This document shows positions 1-6,734 of a DNA stretch of 12,445 nt, one piece after another. This stretch comes from Oscillospiraceae bacterium (lineage in GTDB: Bacteria > Bacillota > Clostridia > Oscillospirales > Acutalibacteraceae). The stretch is taken from NCBI GenBank assembly GCA_902782805.1, contig CACZON010000269.1, forward strand, positions 1 to 12,445. The letters are read 5' to 3'. The notes under the pieces are model-generated. The model searched no databases. It saw nothing but the letters and a program-made list of their open reading frames with translations, and had not been told where the DNA came from. Position 1 is the stretch's first letter. Every line of letters begins with the position of its first letter. The position numbers and the translations under genes are program-made.

Positions 1-464
1 CCGGATAAAAACTGCGCGATCGTCTCTTTGAGGAAGGGATCGAGCGAATCGTCGGCCAAGCCCAACGCGTGGGATTGCGTCGGATAAGGCGTGAGCGCCA
101 GCGTCTGGACGGGACGCCCCGAAGGCAGCGAGGACGCGGAGGCTTCGGAAGAAGAAGCGGGAGGTTCAGAGGCCTGCGAAGAGGACGCCGAAACTTCAGA
201 GGAAGCGGAAGGCGCCGAGACTTCAGAGGAAGCCGGCGAGCCTTGCGAGGAGGCGTCGTTAGGGGTTTCCGAGGCGGCGGGAAGCTCGCTTTTGAACGGA
301 TTCCAGCGCCCGAAGAAAAAGCCGAGCGCGATCGCGAGCACCAGCACCGCCGCGATCGGCGCGAGCAGGCGGGAAGATTTTCGCCGCATGACCTGCGGTT
401 TCGCTTCTTCGATCAGCTTGGGATCGATATAGGAAAGCGCTTCGAAAAGTTCGTCGTTTTTCAT
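1..464 (-). CDS. Membrane-bound probable anti-sigma factor (partial, 3' end off-window)
   Basis: About 154 residues are visible; the C-terminus lies beyond base 1. The N-terminus (MKNDELFEALSYIDPKLIEEA) is a short charged helical segment of the kind found in clostridial proteins encoded right after ECF sigma factors. One transmembrane helix follows at about residues 32-51 (LLAPIAAVLVLAIALGFFF). Then comes a long Ser/Ala/Glu/Pro-rich linker (about 60-120) that should lie outside the cell, leading to an unseen extracellular part. The start ATG (464-462) overlaps the sigma factor stop as ATGA, with GGGAGGGA upstream inside the sigma gene, so translation is probably coupled. No His-x3-Cys-x2-Cys zinc motif is present in the cytosolic segment, so it is not a classical ZAS anti-sigma factor. 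The role is inferred from position and topology; it could also be an extracytoplasmic sensor or lipoprotein-like effector. Confidence 0.7.
   Translation of the reverse strand, partial: MKNDELFEALSYIDPKLIEEAKPQVMRRKSSRLLAPIAAVLVLAIALGFFFGRWNPFKSELPAASETPNDASSQGSPASSEVSAPSASSEVSASSSQASEPPASSSEASASSLPSGRPVQTLALTPYPTQSHALGLADDSLDPFLKETIAQFLS
187..233. repeat. 27-bp-period direct repeat in Ser-rich linker
   Basis: Two 20-bp copies (187-206 and 214-233) differ at one base and are offset by 27 bp. They encode a nine-residue repeat of the type SSEVSAxSA in the extracellular linker of the putative anti-sigma factor. This looks like local duplication that lengthens a flexible, low-complexity spacer. 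Confidence 0.7.
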
Positions 465-1018
465 TCGTAAAGTCCCTCCCGGATCAGAAATTCACGCAGC
501 TTTTCGCGCGTGCGCAGCAGGCTCATCTTCACCTTGCTTTCCCGGATCGAAAAATCGCTTGCGATCTCCGAAATCGTGGAAAGGTAGAAATACCGCCGCA
601 GAAAGATGATTCGTTTTTCTTTGGGAAGCGCGCCGAGGAATCTCCCGAGCGCCTCGCGCAGGGCGAGGGAATCCGGGAGCATTTCGCCGCGCTCGCCACT
701 GACGCAGCCTTCAAGCTCGGAGAGCGAGCGCTCGTATTCGCCGCCGCCGCGCTTTTTCGCGGTGTCCGCCCGGCGACGGTCGATCGCGGTCTGGCGCGTG
801 AGCATGCCAAAGTAGGGCAGCAGCGGCAGGGGATAATCGGGCGGGATCCGGTTCCAGGCTTTGAGGAAGGCGTCGTTTTCGGCCTCCTCGGCGTCCTGAA
901 CGGAGAGCAGGATGCGGTAGGCGATCTCGTAGCAGTAGGGGCCGAATTTTTCCTCGCTTGCGCGGATCGCCGCCTCGTTTCGCGCGTTGTAGAGCGAAAG
1001 GATCTCGCGGTCTTCCAA
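461..1018 (-). CDS. ECF-type RNA polymerase sigma factor
   Basis: This 185-residue protein has the length and two-domain layout of ECF (group 4) sigma-70 factors, which redirect RNA polymerase to a small set of envelope or stress promoters. Region 2 spans about residues 20-75 (YCYEIAYRILLSVQDAEEAE, then NDAFLKAWN), the core-binding and -10-recognition helices. Region 4 spans about 125-180, with LPKEKRIIFLRRYF and a helix-turn-helix (ISEIASDFSIRESKVKMSL) for the -35. Between them is a variable acidic linker. The start is TTG at 1018-1016, preceded by GGAGGAG at 5 nt spacing; no in-frame ATG fits. The stop overlaps the next gene (ATGA), which encodes a single-pass membrane protein, the usual place for a cognate anti-sigma factor. 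The upstream sequence has an ECF-like promoter, suggesting autoregulation. The regulon is unknown. Confidence 0.92.
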   Translation of the reverse strand: MEDREILSLYNARNEAAIRASEEKFGPYCYEIAYRILLSVQDAEEAENDAFLKAWNRIPPDYPLPLLPYFGMLTRQTAIDRRRADTAKKRGGGEYERSLSELEGCVSGERGEMLPDSLALREALGRFLGALPKEKRIIFLRRYFYLSTISEIASDFSIRESKVKMSLLRTREKLREFLIREGLYE

Positions 1019-1051
1019 AAGAACTCCTCCTTTTCTCGTTTTTTCTTCCGA

Positions 1052-1084
1052 CTATAGAAACGGAAAATCAAACGGAACGGTCAC
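1052..1084 (-). promoter_or_regulatory. Putative ECF sigma promoter (autoregulatory)
   Basis: Read on the minus strand, GTGACC (1084-1079) is followed after 16 nt by CGTTTCTATAG (1062-1052). This resembles the ECF layout of an AAC-like -35 and a CGT-type -10 at about 16 nt spacing. It ends about 33 nt upstream of the TTG start of the sigma gene. No good TTGACA/TATAAT pair is seen in the same interval. The assignment is by shape only. Confidence 0.5.
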
Positions 1085-1113
1085 GGACTTTACGAAATAA
1101 TTCAAGAAAAATC

Positions 1114-1142
1114 AAAAAGACCGGCAAAAGCCGGCCTTTTTT
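1114..1142 (-). terminator. Rho-independent terminator of the five-gene operon
   Basis: On the minus strand, GGCCGGC-TTTT-GCCGGTC forms a stem with a single mismatch, flanked by A and T runs and followed by TTTTTGATTTTT. It begins 2 nt after the stop codon of the M18 aminopeptidase (1145). It separates that operon from the sigma factor gene downstream on the same strand. The flanking A/T runs mean it could also work in the other direction, but no plus-strand gene ends here. Confidence 0.88.
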
Positions 1143-1144
1143 CG

Positions 1145-2449
1145 TCAGAGAAGCGAATAGCTTTCGCCGCCGCATTCGATCGCGGTCGAGAAAAGCGTCT
1201 TCGCGGCCTTTTTCAGGTACGCGGTATCCTTCGCGCCGGCGGTCTCAAAGGCGGAATGCATCGCGAGCTGCGCGATGCCGATATCGACCGTGTTGAGCGC
1301 AACCTGCGTATTCGAGAGATTGCCGAGCGTGGAGCCGCCCATCATATCCGAGCGGTTCGCGAAGACCTGAACGGGAACTTCCGCTTTTTCGCAGATCAGG
1401 CGGAAGAGCGCGCCGGAGACGGCGTCCGTCGTATACTTCTGGTTGGCGCTGTATTTGATCACGATCCCGCCGTTGAGGTACGGGCGGTTCGTGGGGTCGG
1501 CTTTTTCCGGATGGTTCGGATGGACGCCGTGGGCGTTGTCGGCCGAGACCATGAAGCTGTGGCGCAGCGCGCGGGTAAAACCCTCGCCGTCGAGCCCGAA
1601 GGCTGCCGCAATGCGGGTGAGCGTATCTTTAAGGAAGCTTGCGGCGGCGCCCTGTTTGGTTACGGAGCCGACCTCTTCGTTGTCGCAGATCGCGCAGACG
1701 GCGGCGCTTCGGCCGGGGGCCGATTCGATCAGCCCGCGCAGCGAAGCAAAGGCGCACTGGAGATCGTCGAGCCGCGGCGCGCAGATCAGGCCTTCCTCAT
1801 CGCCGAGCAGCGTGCCCTTCTGGCGGTTGTAGAGGGAAAGCTCGGCGTCGAGAATATCCTCGTAACGGCAGCCGGCAGCTTCGGCGATCAGCGCCCGGAG
1901 CTCCTCGGCGGATACGCCGGAGAGCGGCAGCAGGTCGGTCTGCGGGTTCATCCGGAAACCGTCGTTCGCTTCGCGGTTCATATGGATCGCAAGGCTCGGG
2001 ATCACGAGCAGGTCGCGGTCGAGATTCACAAGGCGGCTTTCGGCACCGGATTCGGTTTTGACCATCACCCGTCCGGCGATCGAGAGCGGCCGGTCAAACC
2101 AGGTCGAAAGGATCATCCCGCCGTAGCGCTCGGTATTGAGCTTCAGGAAAGTCCCTTCCGCGCTCATCTCGAACTTCGGCTTCAATTTGAAGGCGGGGGA
2201 GTCCGCGTGGCTCGCCATCACCGAAAAGCCGAGAAAGTCCGCCTTTGGCAGGCGAAAGGCGATCAGCGCGGAGGAATTGCGGGTCGTATAGTAGCTCCCG
2301 CCGGGGATCAGCTCCCAGCGTTCGCTTTCGCTAAGGCGGGTAAAGCCGGCTGCGCTGAGCTGCTCGGCGGCGTTTTTCACCGCGAAGAAGCTGTTGGGAC
2401 TATGGTCGATAAAATCGAGCAGCGCGCGGTTGAGTTGAGTTGCCTCCAT
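1145..2449 (-). CDS. apeB: M18 family aminopeptidase
   Basis: The 434-residue product is a full-length member of metallopeptidase family M18, cytoplasmic dizinc aminopeptidases that remove N-terminal residues from peptides. Expected metal and catalytic sites are all present: HADSP (His81, Asp83), PRLDDL (Asp228/229), CDNEEVGS (Glu258/259), SADNAHG (Asp304) and MHS (His398). The conserved RSDMMGGSTLGN block (366-377) is also intact. There is no signal peptide. The start ATG (2449-2447) has AAAGGAG 9 nt upstream. It begins 19 bp after the M42 peptidase gene and is the last gene before a terminator, so it should be co-transcribed with the genes upstream. M18 proteins usually act as large homo-oligomers in peptide turnover. 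Family assignment is firm; the substrate preference and the symbol are taken from family convention. Confidence 0.93.
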   Translation of the reverse strand: MEATQLNRALLDFIDHSPNSFFAVKNAAEQLSAAGFTRLSESERWELIPGGSYYTTRNSSALIAFRLPKADFLGFSVMASHADSPAFKLKPKFEMSAEGTFLKLNTERYGGMILSTWFDRPLSIAGRVMVKTESGAESRLVNLDRDLLVIPSLAIHMNREANDGFRMNPQTDLLPLSGVSAEELRALIAEAAGCRYEDILDAELSLYNRQKGTLLGDEEGLICAPRLDDLQCAFASLRGLIESAPGRSAAVCAICDNEEVGSVTKQGAAASFLKDTLTRIAAAFGLDGEGFTRALRHSFMVSADNAHGVHPNHPEKADPTNRPYLNGGIVIKYSANQKYTTDAVSGALFRLICEKAEVPVQVFANRSDMMGGSTLGNLSNTQVALNTVDIGIAQLAMHSAFETAGAKDTAYLKKAAKTLFSTAIECGGESYSLL

Positions 2450-2468
2450 CGAAAAAAACTCCTTTCGT

Positions 2469-3536
2469 TTACGGGATCAGCGGGCGGAAATCGAAGCCTT
2501 CGCCGATTCTCAGCAGGAATTCGGCAATCAGCTCGATCGCGTTTTCAAGATCGCGGAAGTTCCCGATCTCCGCGCTCGAATGCATATAGCGCAGCGGGAT
2601 CGAAACGAGCGCCACGGGAACGCCGCGGCCGGTCGTCAGAATCGTATCGCCGTCGGTATAGGTGCGCCCGCCGGCGATCTCATACTGCAGCGGGATCCCC
2701 TTTTCCTGCGCGATCGCTTCGAGCAGGGCGTTCATCTTTTTATTGACCATGCCGCTGCGGCAGAGGACGGGCCCTTCGCCGAGGGCGACCCTGCCCGTTT
2801 CGGCGGGGTCGGTTCCCGGGCAGTCGCTCGCCCAGGTTACGTCGACGATGATCGCGCAGTCGGGCGCGAGATTCGCGCCGGCGAAATACGCGCCGCGGCC
2901 GGAGGTTTCCTCTCCGACGCAGGTATGGGCGAACACGCCGCAGGCGGCGCCTTTTTCCTTTGCGAGCTTCGCCGCCTCGAGAATGACGAACGCGCCGGTC
3001 TTATCGTCGAGCGCACGGGAGGAGAAATTCCCGTTTAAGAGCTCGTGGAACGAGGTGTCGGCGCAGACGCTGTCGCCGACGGAGACGAGCGCCTCGGCTT
3101 CTTCCTTTGATTTGGCTCCGAGGTCGATCAGCAGGTCGGTCGCCTCGAGTTTTTCTTTTTTCAGCAGGTCGTTCTGCAGAACGCCGACGCCCTCGAGCTT
3201 GCGGCGGACGGTTTTTCCGTCCTCCTGCGCCTCGTGGATCACCTGCATCGGCGCGCCGAGGTAGAGCGCCGGATTGACCCCGCCGGCCTTCTGCACGTGG
3301 AGAAAGCCGCGGTCGTCGATCTGCGTTACGCGAAACCCGATCTCGTCGATATGGCCGCTGAGCAGTACGCGAAACGGCGCTTCGCAGTGATAGGCCGAGA
3401 TCGCGTTGCCAACGGCGTCGACCTCCTGCCGCTCGGCAAATTCCTTTGCATAGCGCAGGGCGTTTTCCTGATTCGCCTCTTCGTTTCCGGAGACGGAAAC
3501 GGTCGAGAGCAGTGTTTTCAAAAATTCAACGTTCAT
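2469..3536 (-). CDS. M42 family metallo-aminopeptidase
   Basis: This 355-residue protein matches family M42 (tetrahedral aminopeptidases, often misannotated as endoglucanases). These are cytosolic dizinc enzymes that trim peptides. Visible ligands and catalytic residues are SGHIDEIGF (His62, Asp64), ALDDKTG (Asp177/178), VGEETSGRG (Glu209/210), VDVT (Asp232) and YMHSS (His319). The LSVSGNE motif typical of the family N-terminus is at 10-19. The reading frame is open further upstream, but ATG 3536-3534 is chosen because AAAGGAG lies 7 nt before it and the family N-terminus starts there. The start overlaps the end of the DUF2500-like gene by 11 bp, so translation may be coupled. Together with the M18 enzyme, it gives two unrelated-specificity aminopeptidases in a row, downstream of envelope genes. 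Confidence 0.93.
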   Translation of the reverse strand: MNVEFLKTLLSTVSVSGNEEANQENALRYAKEFAERQEVDAVGNAISAYHCEAPFRVLLSGHIDEIGFRVTQIDDRGFLHVQKAGGVNPALYLGAPMQVIHEAQEDGKTVRRKLEGVGVLQNDLLKKEKLEATDLLIDLGAKSKEEAEALVSVGDSVCADTSFHELLNGNFSSRALDDKTGAFVILEAAKLAKEKGAACGVFAHTCVGEETSGRGAYFAGANLAPDCAIIVDVTWASDCPGTDPAETGRVALGEGPVLCRSGMVNKKMNALLEAIAQEKGIPLQYEIAGGRTYTDGDTILTTGRGVPVALVSIPLRYMHSSAEIGNFRDLENAIELIAEFLLRIGEGFDFRPLIP

Positions 3537-3933
3537 ATTGGATCTCCTTTTCGGGTGAGGATTGTGTGACGTCAAAGCGCAGGAAGCGGTCGCCTTCGAG
3601 CCGAAGGAGCCCGAAGCTCCCTTCCGCGGGCAGAACGGCGTACTGCGCGGCGGAAAGCTCAAAAGAGCGCGGCTCGCCGTTTTCGGGGAGGAAGGTTGCC
3701 TTTGCGGCGCAGGCGGCGCGTTTCGGCGCCGGTTCGATCATAAAAAGCCGGGCGGGCAGCGAGAGCGCTGCATCCGCTTTCAGGAATTCAGCGCTTTCTT
3801 CCTCAGTCTCGCGCTGCGTTTTAAGCGACCGGAGCCTTCGGAAGATCAGCAGAAACAGAAGCAATAGCGCAAAGGCGCCGAGCAGAAGCCAGAAGGCGCT
3901 TTTGTCCCCGAGCAGCCGGATGGGAAATCTCAT
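3526..3933 (-). CDS. Small membrane protein, DUF2500-like
   Basis: The product has 135 residues. One transmembrane helix at about 13-31 (AFWLLLGAFALLLLFLLIF) is followed by an Arg-rich segment and a soluble domain at about 75-122. That domain shows the pattern I know from DUF2500 proteins such as E. coli YhhM: a strand with ATFLPENG, then FELSAAQYAVL, then a glycine turn, then LRLEGDRFLRF. This suggests a small beta domain tethered to the membrane. The start ATG (3933-3931) has AAAGGAGG 7 nt upstream and overlaps the GLUG protein stop as ATGA. The last 11 bp overlap the M42 gene. The function of DUF2500 is unknown. Tight packing behind the GLUG protein and the exporter suggests it is an accessory part of that envelope assembly, which is inference. 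Confidence 0.75.
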   Translation of the reverse strand: MRFPIRLLGDKSAFWLLLGAFALLLLFLLIFRRLRSLKTQRETEEESAEFLKADAALSLPARLFMIEPAPKRAACAAKATFLPENGEPRSFELSAAQYAVLPAEGSFGLLRLEGDRFLRFDVTQSSPEKEIQYER

Positions 3934-6734
3934 GCCGATTCCTCCTTTTGCTCTGTCGCGGCGGATTCTGCCGCCGGGCGGCGTCTGCGTTTTCGGCGAT
4001 ATACGGCGAGCAGGACCGCAACGCTGAGGATCAGCGCGCCGATCGCAGCGGGAAGGATCCACCCAAGCGGGCTTTCCCGTTTTTCGCGGACGCAGAAGCG
4101 TCCGCCGTTTTTCACCGTAAAGACGAGGTAACTGCCTTCGGCTTCGGAAGGCAGCGCCGTCAGCGCGCCGTCTTCGCCGATTTGCAGAATCTCGCTCGTT
4201 TTCGACTTGCCCGGCAGACGCAGATGGAGCCGCAGATCGCCGGGGTATCCTTCGATGCTTGCCTGATAGGCGCAGTCCGCTTCGGCGGGCGCGCCCTCGG
4301 GCGGCGCGATTTTTTGCAGTTCGAGCGTCATCCCGGGCTCAAAGGCGCCTTCGCAGAGAAGCTCCGGCGTCTCTTCGGGCGTTGCGAGGGTCGGAATCGG
4401 CTTTTCGTAGCGGCCTTCGATCTTGAGGCTGTGCGTGACCGGTTCGGCCGGAAGTTCGTCCCAGCGGAAGCGGTATCCCTCCCGTTCGGGCATCAACGGC
4501 GCTTCGCCGATCGTTTCACCGTAGGGAAGCTCCGTTTCGGCAACGGTTTCCCCCTCGCAGAGATAGCGCACGCGAACGGTCCGGAAGATTTCCGCGCCGC
4601 TTTTTTTCAAAAGCTCGCCGTATTCGAGCGCTTCGGTGCTTCCCGCAAAGGAGAAGCCGTCGATCCCGCCGAACGCGGAGCCGCTGTAGTAATTCTGAGA
4701 AATGCTGCCGTCCGCCGTGCCGGCGATCGAGCCGAGGTACTGCGCGGACGATTCAAAATAGGGAAGCGCAAGGCAGGAATGGAGGTCGCGTCCCTGCCCG
4801 GCAACGCCGCCGAGGTATTTTTCGGCGGAAAGATTGGCCCGGGCCGCGCAGCCGCGCAGCGCGCCGTTCGATCTTCCGGCGATCCCGCCCGCAAAGGAGC
4901 CGTCGGTGCGCACTTCGCCGCCGAAGACACAGCCGACCGCCGCGCCGAAATCCATTTTGCCGACGATCCCGCCGGCGGTGTTTTTCAGCGCTTTTACCTC
5001 CGATTCGCATTTGCAGGATTCGATCGCGGCGAAGATCAGATACTTCGCGCCGCCGGAGAGCATCGAGGGGAGATCGAGCTCTTCCTCCTCGCCGCTTTCG
5101 AGCGAATAATCCACCGAGATCGCGCCCACAACGCCGCCTACGTTCGTCTCGCCCGCGGTGTCCCCGCGGTTTTCGCAGGCTTCGATCATGCCGACCGTAT
5201 CTTCTCCTGTAAGCGAGATATCTTTCAGATACCGGTAAGTGCTCTTTTTGCCCGCCCCGCGGACAAGTCCGTTGAGATACTCGGAAATTTCAAAAAGATC
5301 TGAGGAGACCTGCTCGGCCTGCGCGATCAGCGAGGGGTCGGAAAGCTGCCCCTGCAGCGCGGTCAGCGAAGCCTTCGCGTTTTGAAGCGAGCCGATCAGC
5401 TCGCCGGGCGCCGCGCTCTCAAAGGGCGAAAGCTGCGGCTGCGGCCGGAGCGAATCCGGCAGGCCGTTTTCGCGTATTTCCTCGAGCGTTTCGGGGATCT
5501 CTTTGATCTTTTCGGGGATTTCCCCGACTTTTTCGGGGATCTCTTTGACCTTTTCCGGGATTTCTTTCGCCTTTTCGGGGATCGAGGCGATCCCTTCCTT
5601 TCCTTGTTCGGCAAGGCGTTCGAGCGCTTCGCGCGAAGCGCCGGCGTTCTCCTTCGCCCAGGTTTCAACGTCGGTGCGGAAGTTTGCCGCCGCGGCCCCG
5701 GCCCCCGAGAGGGCGGAAAGCAGCGCGCCGGTTCCCGCGGAAAGTCCCTCCTGCGCCTTCGAGGCCGAATCGGAGAGCGTATCGATATCGCTCTTGAGCG
5801 TATCGAGCTTCTGCTGGAGCTCGTTGATGCTGCCCTGCGAAAAATCCCATTCCCGGTCGGGATCGAGCTGCCCCAGAATGCCGCCGACGTCCTTTTTGCC
5901 GAGAACCGTGCCCGTGTTTGCGCAGTCTTTGAGGATCCCGCAGCTGCGCCCGCAGACGCCGCCTACGTTGCTGCCGAGGTGGAGATAGCCGACCGCGGCG
6001 TTGTTTTTGCAGGAGAGAATCAGTCCCTCGGAATAGCCGCAGATTCCGCCGAGGTCGGTCAGCGAGACGATCTCTTCGGCGGAGAGGGTCGGGTCAAGGC
6101 GGTCCGGAAGGACCTGGCCGAGAGGTACGGTATTGACCTGCGCGGCGTTTTCGCAGTGTTCGATCCGGCCCGCGTTTTCGCCGCAGACGCCGCCCGCGCG
6201 GTGCTGCGCGGTGATTTCGCCGGCGGTTGTTTTGCAGCGCAGGACCGCGCCGGTTTCTTCGTTGACGCCGGCGATCCCGCCCGCGCATTTGAGCGCCGAA
6301 ACGCTGCCCTCGAAGGTGCAGCGCCGGATCGTACCGGCATTCGAGCCGGCGATCCCGCCGGCGGTTTCGCTCTCGTCGAGCGAGAACTCTGCGCGTACGT
6401 TGAGGTTCTTGACCTCGCCGCCCTCGAGGATGCGGCGGAAGACGCCGTAGGCGGAGGCGGCGCCGTCGAAGGAAATGCCGCGCAGGGTATGGCCGTTGCC
6501 TTCGAAATAGCCCGCGAACAGCGGGATCGGCTCAAAGCGTTCGCCGGAAAAATCGAGGTCGTTTTCGAGCGAAACGCTGATTCCGGCGGAATAGCGGTCG
6601 AGGACGCAGTCCGCCGCGAGCGCGTTCCAGTCCGCGGCCGAGCGGATTTCAAGCTTCTCCTGCGCCGCCGCGGCACAGGGTGCGAAAGCGACGAGCATCA
6701 GGAGGATCAGCGCAAGGGAGAGGAGCTTTTTCAT
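3930..6734 (-). CDS. Exported GLUG-repeat protein with helical insert and C-terminal membrane anchor
   Basis: This 934-residue protein starts with a signal peptide (1 to about 24, ending AAAA). GLUG-type repeats, each around a core like GGIAGxNxGxIxxC, fill about 100-290 (for example AGGIAGSNAGTIRRC and VGGVCGRSCGILKDC). A long helical, probably coiled-coil insert follows (about 300-500, with ELQQKLDTL and a run of IPEKxKE heptads at about 384-420). GLUG repeats then resume (about 505-700, for example TAGGIVGKMD and FAGGIAGRSNG). Next come a beta-grasp-like segment (about 714-778, YGETIGEAPLMPEREGYRF) and another beta segment. A transmembrane helix (about 890-912) is followed by RRKRRRR and a short cytosolic tail; there is no LPXTG. 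The start has a perfect GGAGGTGA 6 nt upstream and overlaps the exporter stop (ATGA). It is probably a membrane-anchored surface adhesin or periplasm-like partner of the exporter. The role is inferred. Confidence 0.85.
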   Translation of the reverse strand: MKKLLSLALILLMLVAFAPCAAAAQEKLEIRSAADWNALAADCVLDRYSAGISVSLENDLDFSGERFEPIPLFAGYFEGNGHTLRGISFDGAASAYGVFRRILEGGEVKNLNVRAEFSLDESETAGGIAGSNAGTIRRCTFEGSVSALKCAGGIAGVNEETGAVLRCKTTAGEITAQHRAGGVCGENAGRIEHCENAAQVNTVPLGQVLPDRLDPTLSAEEIVSLTDLGGICGYSEGLILSCKNNAAVGYLHLGSNVGGVCGRSCGILKDCANTGTVLGKKDVGGILGQLDPDREWDFSQGSINELQQKLDTLKSDIDTLSDSASKAQEGLSAGTGALLSALSGAGAAAANFRTDVETWAKENAGASREALERLAEQGKEGIASIPEKAKEIPEKVKEIPEKVGEIPEKIKEIPETLEEIRENGLPDSLRPQPQLSPFESAAPGELIGSLQNAKASLTALQGQLSDPSLIAQAEQVSSDLFEISEYLNGLVRGAGKKSTYRYLKDISLTGEDTVGMIEACENRGDTAGETNVGGVVGAISVDYSLESGEEEELDLPSMLSGGAKYLIFAAIESCKCESEVKALKNTAGGIVGKMDFGAAVGCVFGGEVRTDGSFAGGIAGRSNGALRGCAARANLSAEKYLGGVAGQGRDLHSCLALPYFESSAQYLGSIAGTADGSISQNYYSGSAFGGIDGFSFAGSTEALEYGELLKKSGAEIFRTVRVRYLCEGETVAETELPYGETIGEAPLMPEREGYRFRWDELPAEPVTHSLKIEGRYEKPIPTLATPEETPELLCEGAFEPGMTLELQKIAPPEGAPAEADCAYQASIEGYPGDLRLHLRLPGKSKTSEILQIGEDGALTALPSEAEGSYLVFTVKNGGRFCVREKRESPLGWILPAAIGALILSVAVLLAVYRRKRRRRPAAESAATEQKEESA
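5488..5582. repeat. Five-copy 21-bp tandem repeat coding IPEKxKE heptads
   Basis: The plus-strand core TTTTCGGGGAT recurs at 5488, 5509, 5530, 5551 and 5572 with an exact 21-bp period and a few substitutions. On the coding strand, each unit encodes a heptad of the form IPEKVKE, with variants AKE, VGE, IKE and TLE. The exact seven-residue period inside the helical insert points to a regular charged helix or coiled coil, with a proline in every heptad. Copy number may vary between strains. Confidence 0.9.

Noticed and set aside
1256..2746. A 496-residue plus-strand open frame over the M18 gene
   Set aside because: All M18 catalytic residues lie in the minus-strand frame; the plus-strand frame shows no recognisable domain.
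3537..3662. A 42-residue longer start for the M42 peptidase
   Set aside because: The extension lies inside the DUF2500-like gene, has no family similarity, and the ATG at 3536 has a strong AAAGGAG.
5488..5582. CRISPR array
   Set aside because: The repeat period is only 21 bp, there are no unique spacers, and it is in frame inside a protein-coding gene as a heptad repeat.
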